This document shows, piece after piece, positions 1-7,265 of a stretch of DNA of 13,120 nucleotides. A program made the position numbers and the translations under genes. A model generated the notes under the pieces. It saw nothing but the letters and a program-made list of their open reading frames with translations. It was not told where the DNA came from and searched no databases. The stretch is from an uncultured Anaerovibrio sp. Its GTDB lineage: Bacteria > Bacillota > Negativicutes > Selenomonadales > Selenomonadaceae. Location of the stretch: positions 1-13,120 of the forward strand of contig CAKPYV010000048.1 of NCBI GenBank assembly GCA_934203205.1. The letters run 5' to 3'. Every line of letters starts with the position of its first letter. Positions within the stretch are counted from its first letter, which is position 1.

Positions 1-7
1 TTGCCAT
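1..7 (-). CDS. Start of an unidentified gene running off the left edge
   Basis: On the minus strand an ATG at 7-5 is followed by GCA, so the product begins Met-Ala, and the rest lies outside the window. A GGAGG ribosome binding site (complement of 17-21) sits 9 nt upstream and an extended -10 promoter lies about 120 bp upstream (130-138). The leader resembles that of the RTX gene at 10043: both have ATGG, a GGAGGG or GGGAGG core, GAATTT, then ATGGC. The gene could therefore be another secreted RTX protein, but two codons cannot identify it. That a gene starts here is fairly well supported; its function is unknown. Confidence 0.45.
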
Positions 8-129
8 ACGGAAATTCCTCCCATAAATCATAATTTAGATTCTCATCCTTACCTTAACTGCTATTTACTTTCGTCTCATTTTTTGACACAAAAAATAAAT
101 AAACAAATCGCCCAAGATAAGTTGTACCC

Positions 130-138
130 ATTATAGCA
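130..138 (-). promoter_or_regulatory. Extended -10 promoter (TGCTATAAT) for the left-edge gene
   Basis: On the minus strand this reads TGCTATAAT, an exact extended -10 element (TGn plus TATAAT). No good -35 hexamer is found 16-18 bp upstream, which is common for extended -10 promoters. Transcription would start near 123 and give a leader of about 115 nt before the ATG at 7. It lies just beyond the broken end of the TnpB remnant. Confidence 0.5.
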
Positions 139-177
139 CTAAAAATTAAAAAAGGGAAGTAAATTTAAAAAAAATAA

Positions 178-348
178 TGAGCACAACTGACTTGATGAAA
201 AAAATTTATCTACCTTGATAATAGTTGTTCCTGTCCTATGTGCTACATATTCCAGCTTTTGCAAAAATTCTGCAAAGCCAAGGTCAAAGCCGACGCATTT
301 ACCTGTTCTGGCTAAAACATTAAAATAAGCCGTAGTGACGGGCGACAC
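178..348 (-). pseudogene. TnpB (IS200/IS605-type) remnant
   Basis: The translated minus strand contains EFLQKLEYVA followed by IIKVDKFFSSSQLC, which matches the segment just before the zinc finger in TnpB (compare KIVKIDKFFPSSQIC in the TnpB at the right edge of this window). After SSQLCS the homology stops: the CxxC zinc finger and the last RuvC Asp are replaced by a low-complexity AT-rich tail with a stop at 139. Upstream, residues GKCVGFDLG could be a diverged continuation or a junction with the RuvC-I region; I cannot decide. The apparent start codon lies inside a perfect hairpin and has no ribosome binding site. It is a non-functional fragment on the same strand as the right-hand TnpB, but clearly diverged from it. 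Confidence 0.6.
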
Positions 349-363
349 ATCACTACGGCTTAT
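325..363 (-). terminator. Perfect 14-bp hairpin, possible terminator of the secretion operon
   Basis: The arms at 325-338 and 350-363 are perfectly complementary (14 bp, GC-rich core) with an 11-nt loop. Read on the minus strand the stem runs into TTTTAATGTTTT, a moderate U-tract. It is therefore the best visible rho-independent terminator for the operon whose last stop is at 596, although it lies about 230 bp downstream. It could instead be a subterminal hairpin of the decayed IS605-type element that begins at the same spot. Confidence 0.4.
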
Positions 364-595
364 GGGAGTTTATTTCCTCTTCCTCAATGTATGCTAATCT
401 GCAAAACAAAATTAGCGTACATGATGAATTCTATTATACGATAAAATTGCTTTTATTTCAATCACACTTTTTACATATGACGAAAATTTTTCTTCATATG
501 TACAAAATTTACCTGAACATATATGCATTTTATCTTTTTTTTGGCCCCTGGGAGACACTGAAAAACTGCTTCCAGGACCTCATAAACTTAGGACT
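364..595. other. Gene-free spacer with two inverted repeats
   Basis: I see no convincing gene between the decayed TnpB and the secretion operon. An open frame on the plus strand here has no ribosome binding site and a low-complexity Phe/Tyr/Leu-rich product. The spacer holds two inverted repeats. Arms 387-398 and 411-422 form 12 pairs with one G.U wobble if transcribed on the plus strand. Arms 472-486 and 488-502 form a nearly perfect 31-bp palindrome with one mismatch. Neither is followed by a T-run on either strand. Confidence 0.5.
472..502. repeat. Near-perfect 31-bp palindrome
   Basis: The 15-bp arms (472-486 and 488-502) around a single central T differ at one position. The centre is A/T-rich and the outer arms contain CATATG. 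There is no flanking T-tract, so it is not a rho-independent terminator. Such a palindrome could be a protein-binding operator or a cruciform or ssDNA hairpin of a mobile element; the sequence does not decide between these. Confidence 0.45.
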
Positions 596-2713
596 TTAGT
601 TCAGCTGAGCCATGTAGAGCTGATAATAGGCTCCCTGCCGTTCCATGAGCTGGGCATGACTGCCTGCCTCTACAATACGGCCATGGTCTATCACGATAAT
701 GGCATCGCAACCCTCCACCGTGGAAAGGCGATGGGCTATCATCAGCATGGTTCTTCCCTTGCTGATAACATCTATATTATCCATGATGATTTTTTCGGAC
801 TCATAGTCCAGGGCACTGGTGGCCTCATCAAAGATAATAATGCGGGGATCGAGAATCAAGGCCCGGGCAATGCTGATTCGCTGGCGCTGACCACCGGAGA
901 GCAAACTGCCTCGCTCACCGACAAAGGTGTCATAGCCATGAGGCAGTTCCTGAATAAAGGTATCTGCCCCGGCCAAACGGGCGGCCTCCACTACATCCTC
1001 ATGGGTTGCATTGGGACAGGCAATCTTGATGTTTTCTTCAATAGTACCGCCAAAGAGCATACTATCCTGCAAAACCACACCAATCTGACGACGGAGCCAA
1101 GCCGGCTCTACCTGAGCCAAGTCCACCCCATCCACCAGAATCCTGCCCTTGTCCGGCAGATAAAGCCTCTGAATCAGCTTGGTGAGAGTACTTTTGCCTG
1201 AACCGGAACGGCCTACAATGCCCACCTTCATGCCGGGAGCAATCTTGACGCTCATGCCGTCCAGAATGTTTTTGCCGTCAGGATTGTAACGGAAGGAAAC
1301 ATCATCCAAGGCAATAGCACCTGTCAGACTAGGCAGGGTGGTACGGCCTGGATTGAAAGCCGGCTCTGTTTCCTCATTCATAATATCACCCAAGCGTTCC
1401 ATGGAAACGCGAGTCTGCTGGAAATACTGCCACATATTGACCAGACGCATAACAGGAGCAATCATTCTGCCTGCCATCATCTGGAAAGCAATCAGCTCGC
1501 CTACGGTAATGGTGTTGTCCATAACATAGACAGCACCTACCCAGATAATGGCCAGATTGAATATCTGCTGCAGGAACATACCGATACAGCCTGCTATGTT
1601 GGCCAGATTGACAACGGAGAATACAGCCTTGACATAGCGGGCCAGAATCTCCTCATAGCGCTGAATAAAATTGGTTTCGACACCAGAGGATTTGACGGTG
1701 TGAACACCGGTGATGGTTTCAATCAGGAATGAACGGTTTTCTGCCCCAATCAGGAACCTGTCATTAATCATCTTTTTGTAGATAGGTGCTACTACTACAT
1801 TGAGAATGACAAAGAATGGCAGAATCACCATAACCACCAGACTGAGAACCCAGCTGTAGTAGAACATAACTCCCATATATACTACAGCAAAGACAATGTC
1901 CAATAGTATGGTAAGGGAGGAGCCGGTAATAAAGCTGCGGAGGTTTTCCAGCTCACCTACACGGGAAACCACATCGCCAACCTGCCATTTGTTGAAATAG
2001 CTGACGGGCAGCCTGGTGATGGTACGGAACAGATGGCTGGAAAGAACCACGTCCATCTTGCTGGTTATATTGGTAAAGAGGTAGCTGCGGAGGGCATCCA
2101 TCCAGCAGGAAAATACTGCGGTGAGGATCATGCCTATGAGAAGGATGTCCAAGGCGTTGGAGCTGCGATGCACCAGTACCTTGTCAATAATGACCTGAGT
2201 AAATAGCGGGGTTGCCAAACCCAAAATCTGCAACAGGAAGGACATAAAAAGAACTGTCCTAAGGTATCTGCCGTATTTGGCCACTACAGGGACAAACCAG
2301 CTGAAGCCAAATTTGCGAGCCTTTTCCTCCAGAGAGAAACGGCGGGTAAAGAGAATAATCTCTCCTGACCAGGCGGCCATCAGCTTTTGATAATCTGCTG
2401 GCATGGCCTCCATGGAGTGAGCCGGATCTACAATGATAATCTGCTTGTCCTTGACAGCTGCTACTACTATGTACCTGCCATCCTTCATGCGGAGAATGGC
2501 AGGATATACCATGCGGGAGAGCTGGGAGGGCTGGATATTCTGGTAGGCTCTTGTCTTGAGCTTCATTTCCCTGGCTGCCCTTATGAGGGTAGTGGTGTCA
2601 ATGGAGCCTTCCTCTGTAATGTAGGCTCTTTCCAGCTGATGAAGGTCTGCAGGGATTTTGTAATGGCCTGCCACAACCACCAGAGAGGCCAGGCCTGTAT
2701 CTATTTTTGCCAT
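596..2713 (-). CDS. HlyB-type ABC exporter with C39-like domain (second ATPase, RtxE position)
   Basis: This inner-membrane exporter subunit (705 aa) moves an unfolded RTX-type protein across the envelope using ATP. Residues 1-125 are a C39-peptidase-like domain. Thr6 (DTGLAS) replaces the catalytic Cys and Arg80 (DGRYIVV) the catalytic His, so it should dock the substrate rather than cleave a leader. The membrane domain spans about 145-440. The nucleotide-binding domain has Walker A at 501-509 (Lys507), the signature LSGGQRQR near 604-611, Walker B Asp629 with catalytic Glu630, and switch His661, so the ATPase site looks intact. The ATG follows the adaptor stop by 3 nt, with the ribosome binding site inside the adaptor gene, indicating translational coupling. 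It is the last gene of the operon. It is homologous to but distinct from the exporter at 4087-6225, so the pair could form a heterodimer. Confidence 0.95.
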   Translation of the reverse strand: MAKIDTGLASLVVVAGHYKIPADLHQLERAYITEEGSIDTTTLIRAAREMKLKTRAYQNIQPSQLSRMVYPAILRMKDGRYIVVAAVKDKQIIIVDPAHSMEAMPADYQKLMAAWSGEIILFTRRFSLEEKARKFGFSWFVPVVAKYGRYLRTVLFMSFLLQILGLATPLFTQVIIDKVLVHRSSNALDILLIGMILTAVFSCWMDALRSYLFTNITSKMDVVLSSHLFRTITRLPVSYFNKWQVGDVVSRVGELENLRSFITGSSLTILLDIVFAVVYMGVMFYYSWVLSLVVMVILPFFVILNVVVAPIYKKMINDRFLIGAENRSFLIETITGVHTVKSSGVETNFIQRYEEILARYVKAVFSVVNLANIAGCIGMFLQQIFNLAIIWVGAVYVMDNTITVGELIAFQMMAGRMIAPVMRLVNMWQYFQQTRVSMERLGDIMNEETEPAFNPGRTTLPSLTGAIALDDVSFRYNPDGKNILDGMSVKIAPGMKVGIVGRSGSGKSTLTKLIQRLYLPDKGRILVDGVDLAQVEPAWLRRQIGVVLQDSMLFGGTIEENIKIACPNATHEDVVEAARLAGADTFIQELPHGYDTFVGERGSLLSGGQRQRISIARALILDPRIIIFDEATSALDYESEKIIMDNIDVISKGRTMLMIAHRLSTVEGCDAIIVIDHGRIVEAGSHAQLMERQGAYYQLYMAQLN

Positions 2714-2716
2714 TGA

Positions 2717-4078
2717 TTATCTCTCCCTCAGTGCTTCACCAGTGTAACGACGGAATGGATCAAGGAAGAATTCTATGATGCGCTTCTCCTTGATGATGAT
2801 TTCCGCATTGACGCTCATGCCCGGGGTCAGGGTTGCTTCCTTGCCAAAGATGTTAATGGAGGAATCTGTTGGCTTCAACAAGAGGCGGTATTTCTTGTAG
2901 TGTTCTGGATCCTTGCTGTCGTCATAGGCATCTGCACTGATTTCGTCAACCTCAGCCTTCATAAAGCCAAATTTCTGGAAATTGTAGGTGTCAATCTTGA
3001 CCTCGGCCTGCTGACCGTACTGGATAAAGCCAATATCCTTGTTGTCAGCCCATACCTCAAATTCCAGCTCAACCCCGTCAGGTACAATAATCAAAAGAGG
3101 CTGGGCATCGGTTACTACGCCGCCCTCGGTGTGAACAGCCAGATTGTAAACCCGGCCGGAGCAAGGGGCTACTACAGTGGCTAGACGCTGATTTTCATCA
3201 GCTTTTTTGATTTCTTCCTGATAGGAAAGATACTGCTTGCGGGATTCTACCAAGGCGGTCATAATGTCCTTTTTGTAAAGGGCATCTACATTGGCCAGCT
3301 TGGCGTTGGCCTCTGCCAACTCAGAGCGGGCCTGATTGATGGCATCCTGCTGGGCAGAAGCGGTTTTTTCCAGATTGATGCGCTGGGAGGTCTGTTCCAA
3401 AAGCTGGAATTCAGCAATGGCGTTTTCTTTGACCAGCTGCTGGAGACGCTGCTCTTTCTCTACGGCGATGTTCAGCATACCAGCATATTTTTCGTAGGTC
3501 TGCTGATCGGCAGCCAGGGCTGACTGCTTCTGACTTACCGCAGTGGCTGCGGCAGTGCGTTCTGCCTTGTACTGGCTGACACGGCTCTGATAGAGAGTCT
3601 GCTCTGCCATGAGATCGGCGGTTTCCAGATCCTTATCCTTTTGGGGCTGGAAGGAGGTGCCGTTCAGCTCTGCTTCCAGACGAGCAATATCCAGCTTGTA
3701 GTAGGCTGCCCGCTGCTTGAGGCTGTTGTAATCTGCATCGGTGGAGGTTGGATCCAAAAGCACCAGCTTTTCGCCCTCCTCCACGTGCTGGCCTTCCTTG
3801 ACGTAGATTTCCTTGATAATACCTTTGTTCTTGACCTGTACGGTTTTGACCTGACCAGTAGGTATAACCTTGCCTGGTGCTACGGCTACCTCGTTGATTT
3901 TGCCAAGGCAGGCCCAGATAAGGCCCACTACCAGCAGGATAACCAGAGTCCACATGACCAGCCTGCCCGTTGGGGAAGGAGGGGTTTCGGTAACCTCCAG
4001 TATGGCTGGAAGAAACTCTGTTTCTTTGTTTTCGTCTGTGCCATGGATAAAATCCGACCACATTTTCTTTATATTCAT
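2717..4078 (-). CDS. HlyD-family periplasmic adaptor (membrane fusion protein)
   Basis: This 453-aa adaptor would link the ABC exporters to a TolC-like outer-membrane channel. It has a short cytoplasmic N-terminus and one membrane anchor at about 39-58 (VMWTLVILLVVGLIWACLG). The first half-lipoyl segment is at 62-110, including VKEGQHVEEGEKLVLLD. A long Ala/Gln/Glu-rich coiled coil runs from about 112 to 298. The second half-lipoyl motif (VVAPCSGRV) starts near 302, and a beta domain at 334-430 ends with TPGMSVNAEI. The C-terminus FFLDPFRRY is typical of HlyD/RtxD proteins, and the length is normal for them. It starts 8 nt after the first exporter stop, with GGAAGGAG overlapping that gene's 3' end. 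Such adaptors imply a diderm envelope. No TolC gene lies in the window, as for MARTX loci, where TolC is encoded elsewhere. Confidence 0.95.
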   Translation of the reverse strand: MNIKKMWSDFIHGTDENKETEFLPAILEVTETPPSPTGRLVMWTLVILLVVGLIWACLGKINEVAVAPGKVIPTGQVKTVQVKNKGIIKEIYVKEGQHVEEGEKLVLLDPTSTDADYNSLKQRAAYYKLDIARLEAELNGTSFQPQKDKDLETADLMAEQTLYQSRVSQYKAERTAAATAVSQKQSALAADQQTYEKYAGMLNIAVEKEQRLQQLVKENAIAEFQLLEQTSQRINLEKTASAQQDAINQARSELAEANAKLANVDALYKKDIMTALVESRKQYLSYQEEIKKADENQRLATVVAPCSGRVYNLAVHTEGGVVTDAQPLLIIVPDGVELEFEVWADNKDIGFIQYGQQAEVKIDTYNFQKFGFMKAEVDEISADAYDDSKDPEHYKKYRLLLKPTDSSINIFGKEATLTPGMSVNAEIIIKEKRIIEFFLDPFRRYTGEALRER

Positions 4079-4086
4079 GGTTAGCT

Positions 4087-6225
4087 TTATGCTCCTTCCT
4101 GTTGGTTGTAGAGATGGTAGTAGCTGCCCTGCTGGGCCATCAGCTCATCATGGCTGCCGCTTTCGATGATTTCGCCCTTTTCTACCACAATAATCCTGTC
4201 ACAGCGACGGACTGTGGAAAGACGGTGGGCTATGATCAGCATGGTGCGATTCTCAGCAATGGCATCCATATTGTGCATAATGGTACGCTCGGATTCATAG
4301 TCCAAGGCACTGGTTGCTTCGTCAAAAATCAACACCGGCGGATTGGAGAGAATGGCTCTGGCTATGGCGATACGCTGACGCTGACCGCCAGAGAGGGCAG
4401 TACCTCGCTCACCTACCTTGGTGTCGTAGCCGTCCTGCAACTCCAGAATAAATTCATGGGCGCCGGCTATCTTGGCTGCATTGATAATCTCTGTCATAGA
4501 GGCATCCGGCCTGCTAATGGCGATATTGTCGCGGATACTGCTGTCAAAGAGATAGTTTTCCTGCATGACTACGCCAATCTGGCTTCTGAGCCAGGCAATA
4601 TTGATTTCCTTGATGGAGAGTCCGTCAAAGAGAATATCGCCGGATTCCGGCTGATACATGAACTGGACTACGTTGGTCAGGGTACTCTTGCCTGAGCCGG
4701 ATCGGCCTACAATGCCGATTTTTTCTCCCGGCTGGATTTCCAGATTGATGTCCTTGAGCACCAGAGGGGTGTCCATGCGATAGCGGAAATTGATGTCCTT
4801 TAGCTGGATACTGCCTGTGAGACGGCGGGAACGCTTGCCGATATTGGGCATCAACACCGGCTCTATAGGGGTGTTGAGAATATCTCCGATACGCTCCAAG
4901 GCCAGTCCTGTCTGCTGGACTGTAGGCCACATGGTCAACAGCTTGGTCATAGGGCCCATGGCCTGACCGGCAATCATCTGGAAGGCTATGAGCTGACCGA
5001 GGGTAAAGTAGCCGTTCATAACCAGATGGCCACCGTACCAGAGAATACAGAGGCTGACTACGGTCTGAAGCATATTGGAAAAACCGCCGATAACCAGACG
5101 GAATTTTACGTTGTCAAAGGTGGTGTGTACGTAGCGAGCCAGCAGATTCTCCCACTTGTGGTTGAACTGTGGTTCTACAGCCAGTGCCTTGATGGTTTCC
5201 ATATTGGTAACAGCCTCTACCATGAAGGCATTGTTGGCGGCACCGGTGCGCCATACGGCTTCGATTTTTCTTTTAATGATAGGTATGGCCCAGATATTTT
5301 GGGCAATATACAGTGGGACAACCAGCAGGGCTATCAAGGTAAGAGGTACGCTGTACCAGAGCATAAAGGCTATAAAGACCACGGAAAATAGTACATCCAG
5401 AATGGTCATGAGTCCCTGGCCGGTAATAAATTCCCGAATACTGTTCAGGGCACCTACACGCATCAGGGTGTCACCTACCCGCCGGCTCTGATAGTATGGC
5501 AGGGGCAGACTGATAAGATGGCGGAACAATCTGGTGCCTAGAATGGCATCCAGCTTGACGGTGGTGTGATTGAGAATATATGTCCGCAAGCCTGTAAGCA
5601 GGGATTGGATCAGGAAGAACAGAACCATGCTGCAGCCGATAACGGTCAGAGTGGAATAGCCGCTGTTGCCAATAACCTTGTCTATGATAACCTGGGTAAT
5701 CAGCGGCATACCTATGCCCATAAGCTGCAGGAAAAAGGCTGCCATCAGCACTTCGCCAAAGAAGCGCTTGTAGTGCTGCATGACGTGCATGAACCAGGGC
5801 AGATTGTATTTTTTCTTGAAATAATTCCAGTTGTAGGTTGCGGAGAAGGTCATAACCTCTCCGGTCCAGGCCTCGACAAATTTTTTGTGGGGCAGTGCCA
5901 GCGGCTTGGAAGCTGCCGGATCTATCAGGTAAACACATTCGTCGTTGATGGTGATTACTACCACGTATTTGCCATTGACCATGCGAGCCATGAGGGGCAG
6001 GGGCAGTTCTCTCAGCTCATCCTGACTGGGATGGATGAGCTCGCAACGCAGGTGTTTTTTGCGGATGATTTTGGTCAGCTGTTCCCAGGAAAGCTTGTCA
6101 TCTGTGATGTTGTTTTCCTGCAGAAACTGCTGAGGCTTGTTGATAATGCCGAAGTTCTGGAGAATCTTGGCCAGGGATTTGACCCCGGTCAGATTTTCTT
6201 CCATATTGTATGTCTGATTATCCAT
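4087..6225 (-). CDS. HlyB-type ABC exporter with C39-like domain (first ATPase, RtxB position)
   Basis: This 712-aa exporter has the same architecture as the last gene of the operon. A C39-like domain (1-130) lacks the catalytic Cys (NLTGVKSLAKIL at 11-22 where DCG would stand) and has Lys86 in place of the catalytic His, while the Asp of YLIDPA (102) is kept. The membrane region is about 145-440. The ATPase domain has Walker A Lys513 (GRSGSGKST), signature LSGGQ at 611-615, Walker B Asp635 with Glu636, and switch His667. Both exporters therefore keep complete ATP sites, unlike heterodimers with one degenerate site. It starts 30 bp after the Rep_3-like gene; GGAGGCGAG lies upstream at a rather long spacing. 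Established knowledge: HlyB/RtxB proteins with degenerate C39 domains export RTX substrates that carry a C-terminal, uncleaved signal. The substrate assignment to the nearby RTX gene is inference. Confidence 0.95.
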   Translation of the reverse strand: MDNQTYNMEENLTGVKSLAKILQNFGIINKPQQFLQENNITDDKLSWEQLTKIIRKKHLRCELIHPSQDELRELPLPLMARMVNGKYVVVITINDECVYLIDPAASKPLALPHKKFVEAWTGEVMTFSATYNWNYFKKKYNLPWFMHVMQHYKRFFGEVLMAAFFLQLMGIGMPLITQVIIDKVIGNSGYSTLTVIGCSMVLFFLIQSLLTGLRTYILNHTTVKLDAILGTRLFRHLISLPLPYYQSRRVGDTLMRVGALNSIREFITGQGLMTILDVLFSVVFIAFMLWYSVPLTLIALLVVPLYIAQNIWAIPIIKRKIEAVWRTGAANNAFMVEAVTNMETIKALAVEPQFNHKWENLLARYVHTTFDNVKFRLVIGGFSNMLQTVVSLCILWYGGHLVMNGYFTLGQLIAFQMIAGQAMGPMTKLLTMWPTVQQTGLALERIGDILNTPIEPVLMPNIGKRSRRLTGSIQLKDINFRYRMDTPLVLKDINLEIQPGEKIGIVGRSGSGKSTLTNVVQFMYQPESGDILFDGLSIKEINIAWLRSQIGVVMQENYLFDSSIRDNIAISRPDASMTEIINAAKIAGAHEFILELQDGYDTKVGERGTALSGGQRQRIAIARAILSNPPVLIFDEATSALDYESERTIMHNMDAIAENRTMLIIAHRLSTVRRCDRIIVVEKGEIIESGSHDELMAQQGSYYHLYNQQEGA

Positions 6226-6255
6226 TATTTTTATTTCTCGCCTCCATTTGGTGTG

Positions 6256-6969
6256 TTATGCGCCGAAAACCTGGTCGCTATGGATGTGATTTTGATAGGA
6301 ACTTGGCCCTCTGGTTACGTTGAACAAAAATGCCTTTACTCGTCCTCCCTCCTTGATGGTGGTATAATCCACGCTGTAAGAGGTATTGTTGTTTATTTCC
6401 TCAACGACAATATTCAATACCTTGTGACGAATATTGGTAATCTGCTCATAGGTTTTGCTCATGGGTATGCCTAAAAGCTTCTTCAAGTCCTCAACCTCTA
6501 TGGCCAGCCGCAGACAGCCCTGAGCCTGAACGTTCTGACGGTGCATATAACGGCCAAAAACCTCCAAAAGCCGTACTGTATAGCGGCTTTTGAATTCGAA
6601 AACCTCTTTGAGGGAAATCTGCATCTTTCGACGATGGACAATCTCCTCCAATATCTGCCGGATTTCCGGGTTGAACATGATGAACAGTCCTCCCTGAGCC
6701 GGGTTAAAACGGATGTGCCGAAAAAGGTCGCAGAGCTTGTGGTTGACCATGACTTTTTTCTTGACCAATCTGGCGGCTATCTTCTTCAGCTGGTCATAAT
6801 AGCCTTTGTTCCCCCCAAAGAGCTGGACAATAGCCGCTGTGGACAGGAGAATTTCCTGCCAAATGCCCTGCCTGAGCTGCTCGTTCATAGCCTGAATTGC
6901 TATGTAAAAAAGCCGGCTTTCGTTGATGGAGAGCTGCTGGCACAGGCTCAGCATACTATCCGAGGCCAT
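6256..6969 (-). CDS. Rep_3-type (RepB-like) winged-helix protein, first gene of the secretion operon
   Basis: The 237 aa fit the Rep_3 plasmid-initiator fold of two winged helices. The first half contains INESRLFYIAIQ (15-26). The second has FKSRYTVRLLEVFGRY (126-141), LGIPMSKTYEQITNIRHKVL (166-185) and EEINNNTSYSVDYTTIKEG (190-208). It aligns well with the broken Rep at 11649-12788: FIMFNPEIRQIL against LKFNDTMRPYIL, with a GGL just before in both. It lacks the long C-terminal tail of that protein. Established role: Rep_3 proteins bind iterons to start plasmid replication and often repress their own promoter. I see no iterons nearby, so it may instead regulate the operon (inference). The start is uncertain. 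AGGAGG lies only 2 nt before the ATG, the next in-frame ATG is at 6954, and the frame stays open upstream to the promoter with no standard start codon. Confidence 0.8.
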   Translation of the reverse strand: MASDSMLSLCQQLSINESRLFYIAIQAMNEQLRQGIWQEILLSTAAIVQLFGGNKGYYDQLKKIAARLVKKKVMVNHKLCDLFRHIRFNPAQGGLFIMFNPEIRQILEEIVHRRKMQISLKEVFEFKSRYTVRLLEVFGRYMHRQNVQAQGCLRLAIEVEDLKKLLGIPMSKTYEQITNIRHKVLNIVVEEINNNTSYSVDYTTIKEGGRVKAFLFNVTRGPSSYQNHIHSDQVFGA

Positions 6970-7088
6970 GTCCTCCTCATGGCAGGGCAGTGGCTCAATG
7001 GGTGCAATGTTTTTTTCTATATTTTCGTTTACAGGCTGAATATCTATCCCGCCTTTCTTGATTCGGTATAAAATTAGGAACGAAACTT

Positions 7089-7117
7089 ATTATATATGCT
7101 GTATGGGCTTTAGTCAA
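7089..7117 (-). promoter_or_regulatory. Near-consensus sigma-70 promoter of the rep-secretion operon
   Basis: On the minus strand TTGACT (complement of 7112-7117) and TATAAT (complement of 7089-7094) are separated by exactly 17 bp. This is the best promoter in the window. Transcription would start near 7082, about 113 nt before the proposed start codon of the Rep_3-like gene, so the leader is long. It drives the four genes down to 596, which follow with gaps of only 3-30 bp. Confidence 0.8.
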
Positions 7118-7167
7118 TGAAAAGTACAGAACATGGAAAGAGAAAAAGATTCTGGCTATTATGGCGC

Positions 7168-7200
7168 AAAAAGAGGGGCAAAGGAAAATCCTCTGCCCCT
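7168..7200 (-). terminator. Strong rho-independent terminator after the RTX gene
   Basis: The arms at 7174-7185 and 7189-7200 give a 12-bp stem with a 3-nt loop. The single non-Watson-Crick position is a G.U pair when read on the minus strand, which shows the orientation. The stem is followed by CTTTTTG on that strand. It ends RTX transcription about 65 bp after the stop and insulates the secretion operon promoter at 7089-7117. Confidence 0.85.
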
Positions 7201-7265
7201 GATGGGTGTTTGTTATTTACCTATGTGGGAGTGCCTAGATAGTGCTCCCTTTTCGGTTAGGCAGA

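Noticed and set aside
83..88. TTGACA on the plus strand as a -35 box
   Set aside because: No acceptable -10 hexamer lies 16-18 bp downstream, and no plus-strand gene follows.
534..590. Hairpin just after the last ABC gene as a terminator
   Set aside because: A bulged 8-bp stem exists, but the adjacent run is A on the transcribed (minus) strand, not T, so it is not a rho-independent terminator in the right direction.
387..599. Open frame of 70 codons on the plus strand
   Set aside because: It has no ribosome binding site and a low-complexity product, and it overlaps inverted repeats and the end of the ABC gene; treated as chance.
596..6225. Bacteriocin-type ABC exporters with active C39 leader peptidase
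   Set aside because: Both N-terminal domains lack the catalytic Cys and His, and no double-glycine leader peptide gene is visible. The HlyD C-terminus and nearby RTX protein favour an RTX exporter.
7227..7253. Hairpin plus TTTT on the plus strand as a terminator
   Set aside because: The 8-bp stem needs two wobbles, and there is no plus-strand gene reaching it; at most a weak structure.
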